Source: CF-118 sp035689345
Lineage (GTDB): Bacteria > Chloroflexota > Dormibacteria > Dormibacterales > Dormibacteraceae
NCBI GenBank assembly: GCA_035689345.1
Contig: DASSLR010000012.1
Coordinates: 1 to 64,000 of the forward strand
Length of the DNA stretch: 64,000 nt
Direction: 5' to 3'
Under the pieces are notes generated by a model that searched no databases, was not told the DNA's origin, and saw only the letters and a list, made by a program, of their open reading frames with translations. Positions 51,156-59,487 of the stretch are shown in pieces. The position numbers and the translations under genes were made by a program. The first letter of the stretch is position 1. Every line of letters begins with the position of its first letter.

Positions 51156-51622
51156 GCGTCGCGGCGCCGTCGAGCCTGTACTGGTCGTCCGGGTTGGTGC
51201 GCCGGTTTTCGTCAGCGGACGGTCCAGAGGACGCGATAAGGCTCGTCGGCAACTTGCTCATCAAAGCGGGCGCAGCGACAGCCGCGCACGTCGAAGCTGC
51301 GGTGCGTCGCGAGGCGGAGTACCCGACCGGGCTCCCAGCGAGCGTGCCCTTCGCGCTCGCGCACACGGACGCGCCCGGGGCGCTGCGGCTGGCGGCTGCG
51401 GTCGGCATCTTCGAGCAACCGGTCGTGTTCCGCCGCATGGACCGGCCCTCGGAGATGCTGCCGGTGAGGCTGGTGGCGATGCTCACCGTGCCCAGGCGCC
51501 ACATGCAGGCGGAGCTCCTCAGCAACCTGATCAAAGGGCTGGCCTCTCCGGGTGTGGCCGAGCAGCTGCTCGAAGCGCCGCCACCGGATGCCCTGCGGCT
51601 GCTGCGCGGGGTGACGGGATGA
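51152..51622 (+). CDS. sgcA: PTS IIA component (fructose/galactitol type)
   Basis: A 156-residue PTS EIIA-2 domain. The phospho-His is H71 in the LPASVPFALAHTDAPG motif, preceded by the REAEYPTGLP block diagnostic of GatA/SgcA. It passes phosphate from HPr to IIB. ATG 51152 overlaps the epimerase stop and its own TGA overlaps the Enzyme I start (ATGA), so translation of the three is coupled. Confidence 0.93.
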   Translation: MSVAAPSSLYWSSGLVRRFSSADGPEDAIRLVGNLLIKAGAATAAHVEAAVRREAEYPTGLPASVPFALAHTDAPGALRLAAAVGIFEQPVVFRRMDRPSEMLPVRLVAMLTVPRRHMQAELLSNLIKGLASPGVAEQLLEAPPPDALRLLRGVTG

Positions 51623-53250
51623 GCCCGGCGCGGGCAACCGTCCTGCGGGGGATAGCGGCCTCGCGCGGCGAGGCAGCGGGCCCTGTGTTCGTGGTGCGCG
51701 AGGGTCCGGCAGAGGGCGGTCGGGCGGCGGCCGATTTCGACTCCGCCGCCCAGGCGGTCGCGATGCGCCTCGACGCGATCGCAGACCAGGCGACGTCCAG
51801 GCCCGAGGGGGCCGCGATCCTGCGGGCACAGGCGGCGATGGCGCGGGACCCGGTGCTGGCCGCGTCGGTTCGCGAGCGGCAGGGTCGAGGCGAAAACCTG
51901 GCCGCCGCCATCAAGTCCGCGACCGATGCATACGCGGACAGGCTCCTCGAGCTCGACGACGCGTACCTTCGCCAGCGCGCGGCCGACGTGCGCGAGATCG
52001 GGCGCCTGCTCATCGCCGAAGCCGAAGGGGGAATCGGGTCGCGGCTCGGCGGCTTGCGCAGCCCGGCGGTGGTGGTCGCTCGCGACCTTTCACCGGCCGA
52101 CACGTTGAGCGTCGCCGGCGACCTGCTCCTGGCCCTGGTCACCGAGGAGGGCGGGCTCACGTCACACACCGCCATCGTGGCGCGCGAGCTCGGCATCCCG
52201 GCCGTGGTGGGACTGCAGGGCGCGGTGGCGGCCGCGGCGGGACACGCGGGTGTCCGGGTGGACGGAGACGCTGGCGAAGTCACGTTCATGGACAGCGCCG
52301 AGCCGCGGCAGGCCAGGTCGATGACGCGGCTGATCGACGCGGCGTCGGCCCCCGTGCCGGTCCTGGCGAACGCCGGCTCGGTCGAGGCCGCCACTTCCGC
52401 CGCCGCTCGCGGTGCGGCGGGCATCGGCCTGTTCAGGACCGAGTTCATGTTCATGGCCCAGCACGGACCGATGTCCGAGGACGATCAGGCCGCGACCTAC
52501 GCCCGGGTCTGCGATGCGCTGCCGGGCCGGGTGGTCGTGGTCCGCACGCTGGACGCAGGCGCTGACAAGCCGCTACCGTTCCTGCCGCCGGCGACGGAAG
52601 CCAATCCTCAGCTGGGGCGTCGAGGCGTCCGCCTGTGGCTGGGCAACGAGGAGCTGTGCAGGCCGCAGGTGCGCGCGCTGCTCCGCTGCGCGGCGACGCA
52701 TCCGCGGATGCAGGTGATGCTGCCGATGGTCGGCGCGCGTCCGGAGATGGTCGCGGCGCGGGCTCTCTTTGCGGCCGAGGCCGCAAGCCTCGGTGTGGGC
52801 GTTCCGGACATCGGGATGATGGTGGAAGTGCCCGCGGTGGCCGCGGCGCTAGAGGCATTCCAGGGCGTGACGGATTTCGTCAGTCTCGGCACCAACGATC
52901 TCACCCAGTACGCGGTGGCCGCGGACCGAGGAATGGATTGGCCGGACGATCTTGGAGTGTTCAATCCCGGCGTGCTGCGCCTGATCGCGACCGTGATCGA
53001 GAGCGCCCGGCGCATGGCGATCGGGGCAGGCGCCTGCGGCGAGATGGCAGGCAGACCCGAAGGGGGCATCTTCCTGGTCGGGGTCGGAGCTACATCGCTG
53101 AGCATGACCGCCGACTCCATCCCGGCCGTGGTCGAGGCCACGAGCCGGTTGGGGGGCGAGCGCTGCGCCACCGCCGCTCGCGAGGCTTTGCAGGCGGACT
53201 CAGCGCGCGGCGCTCTTGCCGTCCTGAGGAGCGCCCTCGCCGAGGCCTGA
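51619..53250 (+). CDS. ptsI: PTS Enzyme I (PEP-protein phosphotransferase)
   Basis: A 543-residue Enzyme I. The phosphohistidine is H183 in GGLTSHTAIVARE. The PEP-binding half has GIGLFRTEFMFM, RTLDAGADKPLPFL and FVSLGTNDLTQYAVAADR. It starts PEP-dependent sugar uptake by phosphorylating HPr. It is slightly shorter than E. coli Enzyme I (575). The 3' end overlaps the HPr gene on the opposite strand by 51 bases. A dedicated Enzyme I inside a sugar operon is unusual, since ptsHI is normally a general locus. Confidence 0.95.
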   Translation: MSPARATVLRGIAASRGEAAGPVFVVREGPAEGGRAAADFDSAAQAVAMRLDAIADQATSRPEGAAILRAQAAMARDPVLAASVRERQGRGENLAAAIKSATDAYADRLLELDDAYLRQRAADVREIGRLLIAEAEGGIGSRLGGLRSPAVVVARDLSPADTLSVAGDLLLALVTEEGGLTSHTAIVARELGIPAVVGLQGAVAAAAGHAGVRVDGDAGEVTFMDSAEPRQARSMTRLIDAASAPVPVLANAGSVEAATSAAARGAAGIGLFRTEFMFMAQHGPMSEDDQAATYARVCDALPGRVVVVRTLDAGADKPLPFLPPATEANPQLGRRGVRLWLGNEELCRPQVRALLRCAATHPRMQVMLPMVGARPEMVAARALFAAEAASLGVGVPDIGMMVEVPAVAAALEAFQGVTDFVSLGTNDLTQYAVAADRGMDWPDDLGVFNPGVLRLIATVIESARRMAIGAGACGEMAGRPEGGIFLVGVGATSLSMTADSIPAVVEATSRLGGERCATAAREALQADSARGALAVLRSALAEA

Positions 53251-53505
53251 GTCGATCGCGGCAGCGAGCTGTTCGAGGTCGTCGGCTTCGTCCTGCCCGT
53301 CGACCGTGACTTCGATCCGCTGGCCCTCGCTTGCTCCGAGCGTGAGCACCTCGAGGATGCTCTTGCCGTTCGCCCTGGTACCTGGCCGATCCAGGTTCTG
53401 GACGCGCACGTCAGAGCTCAGCCCCGCCGCCGTGCGCACGAACACGGTGGCGGGGCGCGCGTGGAGCCCTGATGCGTTCCGCAGCCGGAAGACCTGTGTT
53501 CTCAC
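53200..53505 (-). CDS. ptsH: HPr phosphocarrier protein
   Basis: A 101-residue HPr. The phospho-His is His15 in ASGLHARPA. Ser49 in GKSILEVLTLGA corresponds to regulatory Ser46, so HPr kinase control is possible. It shuttles phosphate from Enzyme I to IIA. The acidic C-terminal tail (QDGKSAAR) lies within the overlap with Enzyme I. GTG 53505 has no clear ribosome-binding site. The SDR gene ends nine bases upstream on this strand, so HPr may be read from the SDR promoter. Confidence 0.93.
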   Translation of the reverse strand: MRTQVFRLRNASGLHARPATVFVRTAAGLSSDVRVQNLDRPGTRANGKSILEVLTLGASEGQRIEVTVDGQDEADDLEQLAAAIDSGLGEGAPQDGKSAAR

Positions 53506-53514
53506 CGATGACCG

Positions 53515-54324
53515 CTACTTGAGCAGCCGCCCGCCGTCGACGATGACCAGCGAACCGGTCATGTAGTCGGACGCCGGCGACGCGAGGAATACGGCCACCT
53601 TGGCGATGTCGTCGGGGGTGCCGAAACGGCCGAGGGGCACCTGGCTGATGAACTGCTTCGTCAGCTGCTGCAGCTGCTCGGCGGTCATGCCCTGCATCGG
53701 CTTCGAGGCGCCTTCGGTGGTGATGCCGCCGGGCGCGATCGCGTTGACGGTCACGTTGTGCGGCGCCATCTCCAGGGCGAAGTTCTTGGTGAACATCAGC
53801 ACGCCGCCCTTGGAAGCGTCGTACGCGGCGAGGCCCGGCATTGACGGATGGACCGAGTCGATCGACGCAACGTTGACGATCTTGCCGCCGCGACCCTGCT
53901 TAACCATCTGCAGCCCAGCCGCCTTCGACATGAAGACGAGCCCGCGCAGGTTGACATCGATGACGCGGTCGAAGAACTCGGGAGTCATCTCCAGCACCGG
54001 GCTGGTCGGGTAGATGCCCGCGTTGTTGACCAGGATGTCGATCGACCCGAGCTCGTCGACGACCCGCTGCACCGCCGCTGCGGCGGCGTCCGCGTCGGCG
54101 ATGTCGAGCACCATTCCCCGCGCCTCGGCATCCAGCTTCGCCGCGGCCGGCTGCACGATGGGGCTGAGGTCGGCGAGCATCACCTTGGCGCCGGCTTCGA
54201 CGAAGCGCTGCGCGATCCCATAGCCGATGCCCATGGCCGCTCCCGTGATGAGGGCGTTGCGGCCTTTCAATCCAAAGGGGCCCCAGCCTGTCGTTGGAGC
54301 CGCTTCTGCAATCGCGGTGACCAT
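53515..54324 (-). CDS. Short-chain dehydrogenase/reductase (possible polyol dehydrogenase)
   Basis: A 269-residue classical SDR. TGAAMGIG is the NAD(P) loop, NNAG is present, and the catalytic Ser-Tyr-Lys is IDSVHP, then YDASK. The ADL after the second strand suggests NAD preference. Its position beside the sgc-like PTS points to oxidation of the imported polyol or its phosphate, which is inference. AAGGAGG precedes ATG 54324, and a 7/8 dormancy-type palindrome lies 66 bases upstream. Confidence 0.9.
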   Translation of the reverse strand: MVTAIAEAAPTTGWGPFGLKGRNALITGAAMGIGYGIAQRFVEAGAKVMLADLSPIVQPAAAKLDAEARGMVLDIADADAAAAAVQRVVDELGSIDILVNNAGIYPTSPVLEMTPEFFDRVIDVNLRGLVFMSKAAGLQMVKQGRGGKIVNVASIDSVHPSMPGLAAYDASKGGVLMFTKNFALEMAPHNVTVNAIAPGGITTEGASKPMQGMTAEQLQQLTKQFISQVPLGRFGTPDDIAKVAVFLASPASDYMTGSLVIVDGGRLLK

Positions 54325-54390
54325 CTTCAGTACCTCCTTGACGGAAAACTCACTCGTCTCATCCTGCGGAGGGAAGCGGTCCAGACCAAT

Positions 54391-54402
54391 CGTCCGTCGG
54401 CC
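54391..54402. promoter_or_regulatory. DosR-like palindrome and -10
   Basis: CGTCCGTCGGCC lies 60 bases before the lipoprotein start and 66 before the divergent SDR start. TAGATC at 54427-54432 begins 25 positions after the site on the plus strand. Confidence 0.4.
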
Positions 54403-54462
54403 CCTACCGGCACGGTCGAAAGGCTCTAGATCGCGCCACCGGCGCGCCCGATATTTGAAAGC

Positions 54463-55026
54463 GTGAAGAGCGGGCTTCGGGTCGCCATGGCGCTGGCGGT
54501 GGTGCTCGTCGTCGCGGCCTGCGGGACGTCGAGCCCAGTCGCGACCGTGCCGAGCCCATCACCGGCGCCGTCGCAGACGACGATTCAGAGTCCCTCGCCG
54601 GCTCTGGTCTCGATCGTCGTCGCGAACGCGGAGATCAGAGCCCGCGTTTCGGGCGCCAACCCAGTGCTGCTGCCGGCCGCGGTGCCCGCCGGCTGGTCGG
54701 CGCGGCTCACTGAGCTCGGGTCCTGGTTCTTCACGGTGATCTACAGCAGCCCGGATGGAAAGCAAACGATCGAGTTCGCGATCGTCGTGCCCAACCCGCC
54801 ACCGCCTGGGCCGAACGGCCTGCAGGTGCAGCCAGGCTTCCACGGCGACCGGCACTCGCTGTATCAGGTGGATGACAAGGCCCAGGCAGGAAGCCATCGA
54901 TGGCTGATCTGGAACGAGCCCGGGACCTGGTCCGAGCCAAACGGGTTGCCGGGCGTGCCGTACTTCCTCAGCACGACGGGCCTCACGGACGCGGAGTTCT
55001 GGGCCGTCGCGAACTCCGTGAAGTAG
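54463..55026 (+). CDS. Lipoprotein with Ser/Pro linker
   Basis: A 187-residue secreted lipoprotein. The lipobox is VVAAC (Cys20), followed by a linker rich in PSPSPAPSQT to about residue 48. The mature domain (VPAGWSARLTELGSWFFTVIY, then VDDKAQAGSHRWLIW) resembles DUF4245-like extracellular domains of unknown role. The C-terminus reads TDAEFWAVANSVK. GTG 54463 fits the signal peptide. It ends at the base before the converging acetate kinase stop. Confidence 0.82.
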   Translation: MKSGLRVAMALAVVLVVAACGTSSPVATVPSPSPAPSQTTIQSPSPALVSIVVANAEIRARVSGANPVLLPAAVPAGWSARLTELGSWFFTVIYSSPDGKQTIEFAIVVPNPPPPGPNGLQVQPGFHGDRHSLYQVDDKAQAGSHRWLIWNEPGTWSEPNGLPGVPYFLSTTGLTDAEFWAVANSVK

Positions 55027-56124
55027 TCAGGCGGTCGAGAGCACCCGCCGGACCTCGCGCGCGACCTCAACGTCTTCCCGGGCGCGGACGACCAGCGTCC
55101 GGGCCTCGGCCTCCGTGGTGCTGATGTCGTGATCGCCAGTCGCATCCGCGTTCAAGTCAGGACTGATGTCGAGGCCAAGGAAACGCAGGCCGGACACGGC
55201 CCCGGCGCGGACGGCGGGCGCGTGCTCGCCGACTCCCCCTGTGAAGACGAGCGCGTCCAGGCCGTTCATGGCCGCGGCCATCGCGGCGATGCCGGCCCGG
55301 AGGCGGTGAAGGTAGACGTCGAGCGCGAGGCGTGAGCGCTTCACGCCTGCGCCCACGCCGCGCAGCACCTCGCGCATGTCTGCCACGCCGGCCAGCGCCA
55401 GAAGGCCCGACTTCGAGTCGAGCGTCTCGGTCAGCTGGGGCTCCGTCATTCCATGGCGTCGCTGCAGCCAGAGCACGATTCCCGGATCCACGCTTCCCGA
55501 CCGCGTGGCCATGACCAGACCTTCCATCGGGGTGAAGCCCATGGTCGTGTCCACCGAGCGGCCTCCCAGCACGGCCGCGAGCGAAGCGCCTGCACCAAGG
55601 TGGCAGGTGACGGTGCGCAGCAGCTCCGCCGGCCGATCGAGCATCTCCGCCGCACGCCTCGACGCGTACGCGTGCGAGAACCCGTGGAACCCGAAGCGCC
55701 GCACGCCCAGCCGCGACTGCCACTCCAGCGGCACCGCGTAGGTGGAGGCCTCCGCGGGCATCGTCGAGTGAAAGGCGGTGTCGAAGCACGCCACCGCCGG
55801 CACTCGTGGAAGCAGTGTCCGCGTCGCCGCGATGCCGGCAAGCGAGGCGGGGAGGTGAAGGGGGGCGAGGTCGGTGATCGAGCCCAGGTAGTCGATGAGC
55901 TCCGGGTCGACCCGCACGGATTGCGGATATCGCGGCCCACCGTGAACCACACGGTGACCCACCGCATCGACGCCGGACATCACGCGCACCGCACCCTGCA
56001 GCTCGGACTCGTCGAACTCGCCGCCTTTCGCGTCGAAGTCGCGCTCGAAGAGGGTCGAGTCGTCTTCCTCGACCAGGCTCACCTTGAGGGAGCTCGAGCC
56101 GGCGTTGACTACGAGTACTTTCAG
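55027..56124 (-). CDS. ackA: Acetate kinase, probable CTG start
   Basis: A 365-residue acetate kinase converting acetyl phosphate and ADP to acetate and ATP. Hallmarks are VLVVNAGSSSLKVSLVEE at the N-terminus, HRVVHGGP, FDTAFHSTMP, RRFGFHGFSHAYASRR, and CHLGAGAS with FTGGVGEHAP. No ATG, GTG or TTG lies near the conserved N-terminus; the frame extends upstream through phosphoketolase codons. CTG 56124, four bases overlapping the phosphoketolase stop (CTGA), is therefore the likely initiation codon. Phosphoketolase produces acetyl phosphate, so the pair forms an ATP-yielding route. Confidence 0.93.
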   Translation of the reverse strand: MKVLVVNAGSSSLKVSLVEEDDSTLFERDFDAKGGEFDESELQGAVRVMSGVDAVGHRVVHGGPRYPQSVRVDPELIDYLGSITDLAPLHLPASLAGIAATRTLLPRVPAVACFDTAFHSTMPAEASTYAVPLEWQSRLGVRRFGFHGFSHAYASRRAAEMLDRPAELLRTVTCHLGAGASLAAVLGGRSVDTTMGFTPMEGLVMATRSGSVDPGIVLWLQRRHGMTEPQLTETLDSKSGLLALAGVADMREVLRGVGAGVKRSRLALDVYLHRLRAGIAAMAAAMNGLDALVFTGGVGEHAPAVRAGAVSGLRFLGLDISPDLNADATGDHDISTTEAEARTLVVRAREDVEVAREVRRVLSTA

Positions 56125-58475
56125 TGCGGCCAGGTCCAGTTGAGAACGTCCGGCGCGTCCTGGCCGTGATCGCGCGTGTACTGGCGATGGCGCAGGCGCT
56201 CGTCCTCCATCCGCTGCCGCACATGCGCGGCATTCGAGCGAAGGCCCGGCACCCGGTCGATCACGTCCATTACCAGGTGGAACCGGTCGAGGTCGTTGAG
56301 CATGACCATGTCGAAGGGAGTGGTCGTCGTCCCTTCCTCTTTGTATCCGCGGACATGGATGTTGTCGTGATTGGTGCGCCGGTACGTGAGGCGGTGGATG
56401 AGCCACGGGTAACCGTGGTAGGCGAAGATCACGGGGCGGTTGGTGGTGAAGAGGGCGTCGAACTCCGCGTCCGAAAGGCCGTGAGGATGCTCGCTGGCCG
56501 GCTGCAGGCGCATTAGGTCGACGACGTTGACCACGCGAACTTTGAGCGTGCCGAGGTGCTTGCGGATCAGGTCTGCCGCGGCGAGCGTCTCCAGGGTCGG
56601 GATGTCGCCCGCGCAAGCGAGCACGACGTCCGGGTCGCCACCTTCGTCGGTCGACGCCCAGTCCCAGACGCCGAGCCCGCGCGTGCAGTGCGCGATCGCC
56701 TCGTCCATGGACAGGTAGTTCAGAGCCGGCTGCTTGCCGGCCACGATCACGTTGACGTAGTTGCGGCTGCGCAGGCAGTGGTCGGTGATCGAGAGAAGCG
56801 TGTTGGCGTCGGGTGCCAGGTAAACGCGGATCACCTCCGCCTTCTTGTTGACTACGTGGTCGATGAAGCCGGGATCCTGGTGAGTGAACCCGTTGTGGTC
56901 CTGGCGCCAGACGTGCGATGACAACAGGTAGTTGAGCGAGGCGATGGGTCGCCGCCACGGCAGCTGGCGCGTGACCTTCAACCACTTCGCGTGCTGGTTG
57001 AACATCGAGTCGACGATGTGCACGAAGGCCTCATAGCAGTTGAAGAGGCCGTGGCGACCCGTGAGGATGTAGCCCTCCAGCCAGCCCTCGCACATGTGCT
57101 CACTCAGGACCTCCATCACGCGGCCGCCAGCTGAGAGGTGATCGTCGCCGGCGAGCACCTGCGCGTCCCAGGCCTTGTCCGTCTTCTCGAGCACTGCGTT
57201 CAAGCGATTCGAAGCCGTCTCGTCCGGACCCATGATCCGGAAGTTGCTGGCGTTGGCCGCCACCACGTCGCGTAGGAATTCGCCCAGGACTCGCGTGGCC
57301 TCGCTGAAAGTCGTGCCTGGTTGCGACGGAGGCACGGCGTATTTACGGAAATCCGGAAGGCGCAGGTCGTGCAGCAGGATCCCTCCGTTGGCGTGCGGGT
57401 TCGCGCTCATGCGGCGCTCCCCCGCCGGCGGCAGCGCCGCGAGCTCCGGCCGCAGCCGGCCTTCCTCGGTGAACAGCTCCTGCGGACGGTAGCTGCGCAG
57501 CCAGGCCTCCAGGATCTGCAGGTGCTCGGGATGGTCGGCGAAGTCGGCGACCGGCACCTGGTGCGCGCGATACGTGCCCTCCACCTGCACACCGTCGACC
57601 ACCTTCGGGCCGGTCCACCCCTTGGGAGTGGTCAGGACGATCACCGGCCAGGCCGGGCGTGACCCGCTGCCGTTGGCGCGCGCGCTCCGCTGGATCTCCG
57701 CGATCCGATCCAGCGCCTGGTCCAGCGCGGCCGCCATCTGCCCGTGCACCGCTGCCGGCTCATCGCCGGCGACGAAGATGGGGTCGTACCCGTAGCCCTT
57801 CATCAGGTCTCCCAGCTCTTCCGTCGGGATGCGCGCGAGGACCGTCGGGTTGGCGATCTTGTATCCGTTCAGGTGCAGGATGGGCAGGACCGCGCCGTCG
57901 GCCGCCGGGTTCAAGAACTTGTTGGAGTGCCAGCTCGCCGCCAGCGGGCCGGTCTCGGCCTCGCCGTCGCCGACCACGCAGAACACGACCAGGCCGGGGT
58001 TGTCGAAGGCGGCCCCATAGGCGTGAGCGATCGAGTACCCAAGCTCGCCACCTTCATGGATGGAGCCCGGCGTCTCGGGCGCCACGTGGCTCGGGATCCC
58101 GCCGGGAAAGGAGAACTGGCGGAACAGCTTGCGCAGCCCTTCGACATCGCGCGTGATGTCGGAGTAGATCTCGGTGTACGTGCCCTCGAGGTAGGCATTG
58201 GCCACCAGGCCTGGCCCGCCGTGACCCGGGCCGATGATGTAGATCGCATCCAGGTCGCGCTGCTTGATGACCCGGTTGGCGTGCGCATAGATAAGGTTGA
58301 GTCCTGGCGTCGTGCCCCAGTGGCCGAGCAGCCTGGGCTTGACGTCCTCGAGCTTCAGCGGGCGCGCGAGCAGGGGGTTGTCGAGCAGATAGATCTGGCC
58401 GGCGGACAGATAGTTCGCCGTCCGCCAGTACGCATCGATCAGCCGCAGCTCGTCCTGCGTCAGGGGATGGGCCAT
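56121..58475 (-). CDS. xfp: Phosphoketolase
   Basis: A 784-residue thiamine-diphosphate enzyme splitting xylulose 5-phosphate (and possibly fructose 6-phosphate) with phosphate into acetyl phosphate and an aldose phosphate. Recognisable blocks are YLSAGQIYLLDNPLL, GHWGTTPGLN, IGPGHGGPGL, GDGEAETGPLA and HGLFNCYEAF. Length equals bifidobacterial phosphoketolase. ATG 58475 fits the family start; ATG 58493 is possible. It lies 31 bases behind the cytochrome subunit gene and overlaps acetate kinase by four bases, so a five-gene operon is likely. Confidence 0.95.
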   Translation of the reverse strand: MAHPLTQDELRLIDAYWRTANYLSAGQIYLLDNPLLARPLKLEDVKPRLLGHWGTTPGLNLIYAHANRVIKQRDLDAIYIIGPGHGGPGLVANAYLEGTYTEIYSDITRDVEGLRKLFRQFSFPGGIPSHVAPETPGSIHEGGELGYSIAHAYGAAFDNPGLVVFCVVGDGEAETGPLAASWHSNKFLNPAADGAVLPILHLNGYKIANPTVLARIPTEELGDLMKGYGYDPIFVAGDEPAAVHGQMAAALDQALDRIAEIQRSARANGSGSRPAWPVIVLTTPKGWTGPKVVDGVQVEGTYRAHQVPVADFADHPEHLQILEAWLRSYRPQELFTEEGRLRPELAALPPAGERRMSANPHANGGILLHDLRLPDFRKYAVPPSQPGTTFSEATRVLGEFLRDVVAANASNFRIMGPDETASNRLNAVLEKTDKAWDAQVLAGDDHLSAGGRVMEVLSEHMCEGWLEGYILTGRHGLFNCYEAFVHIVDSMFNQHAKWLKVTRQLPWRRPIASLNYLLSSHVWRQDHNGFTHQDPGFIDHVVNKKAEVIRVYLAPDANTLLSITDHCLRSRNYVNVIVAGKQPALNYLSMDEAIAHCTRGLGVWDWASTDEGGDPDVVLACAGDIPTLETLAAADLIRKHLGTLKVRVVNVVDLMRLQPASEHPHGLSDAEFDALFTTNRPVIFAYHGYPWLIHRLTYRRTNHDNIHVRGYKEEGTTTTPFDMVMLNDLDRFHLVMDVIDRVPGLRSNAAHVRQRMEDERLRHRQYTRDHGQDAPDVLNWTWPH

Positions 58476-58506
58476 GAGGTCATCATGGCCCATCCCTGCG
58501 GGAGCG

Positions 58507-59487
58507 CTACGCCGCACGCTTGCGCGGCGAGTAGTACTCCTTCCAGATCAGACGGTGGATCGGCACCCAGCGCGGGATGTCGCGCAGCCCCGGGATGAAG
58601 GGAACCAGCGCCAGCGCCCCGGTGAGCAGCGTCATGATGACGACGATCCCCAGGTCGGCGTTGCCTCCGTTGAGGCCGATGATGCCGCTGTCGCTGGTGA
58701 AGGGGAACACCTGGTACCACGCCGTGTACAGCCACAGCCACGTCTGCCCGGGATAGCTCCCGGTCTCGTTCATCATTCCCCACTGGTCGCCCGTGAGGTT
58801 CGCGTCGGTGGCGAGGCCGTCGAGGTAGCCGCCGTCGCCCATGAACAGCAGCGCCTGTGTGTAGTCCGTCTGGTAGAACCTGCCGTTCACCATCAGAAGA
58901 CCGTCGAGGCCGCCGGCCTGGGCAACCGCGAGCAGGTTGTTCATCATCACCGGCAGCGGGCCGTACTCGCCGTCCGCGACCGCGACCTTGCCGTCTTTGA
59001 CAGTGGCCTTGCCCAGCGCGTCCGCGTAAGCGCTCAGCCACTTCGACTGCTGGTCCGCTGTCGCCGTGCCCCACTGGTCGAGCGCCGCGCCGAGCTCAGT
59101 GTTGCCGGTGCTCGCGTACTTCAATGGCTGAATCACGAACGCGTTGGCGGAATCGACCGGGATTCGTTGCCCGAACCAGACCTGGGGAGCGATCGGCCCC
59201 CAGCTCTGTTCGCCGCCCGCGTTGTTGTAGGGCGCGCCGTAGCCCGCGCTCGTCGTCCCGCCCTGGAGCTCGCTCGTCGCGGTCGTGACGAAGTCGACCG
59301 GGTCGTTCTGCGCCCACGAGGCGATGGTGACCGGCGGCACGTCGGGCGACGACAGCGCCGCGGAAAAGATGAGCACCAGGATGCCCAGGCCCGCGAGCGC
59401 CCAGGCGAGTTCCTTGATCAGGTCGTATGACTTGAAGCGGATGCCGCGGTAGTACTCCTCCTGCGTCACGTGTCGCTTGGCTTTCAT
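58507..59487 (-). CDS. Cytochrome-complex subunit (subunit IV position, atypical)
   Basis: A 326-residue protein. The N-terminal membrane helix is at residues 26-48, then about 215 polar residues with several Trp and Tyr, and a C-terminal helix pair around residues 275-305 with GALALVPFIPGLRDIPRWVPIH. It sits exactly where cytochrome b subunit IV would lie but has no PEWY motif. The long middle is unlike subunit IV and may be a periplasmic insertion, perhaps replacing a missing Rieske or cytochrome c contact. ATG 59487 has GGAGG upstream; it overlaps the cytochrome b stop by four bases. Confidence 0.72.
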   Translation of the reverse strand: MKAKRHVTQEEYYRGIRFKSYDLIKELAWALAGLGILVLIFSAALSSPDVPPVTIASWAQNDPVDFVTTATSELQGGTTSAGYGAPYNNAGGEQSWGPIAPQVWFGQRIPVDSANAFVIQPLKYASTGNTELGAALDQWGTATADQQSKWLSAYADALGKATVKDGKVAVADGEYGPLPVMMNNLLAVAQAGGLDGLLMVNGRFYQTDYTQALLFMGDGGYLDGLATDANLTGDQWGMMNETGSYPGQTWLWLYTAWYQVFPFTSDSGIIGLNGGNADLGIVVIMTLLTGALALVPFIPGLRDIPRWVPIHRLIWKEYYSPRKRAA

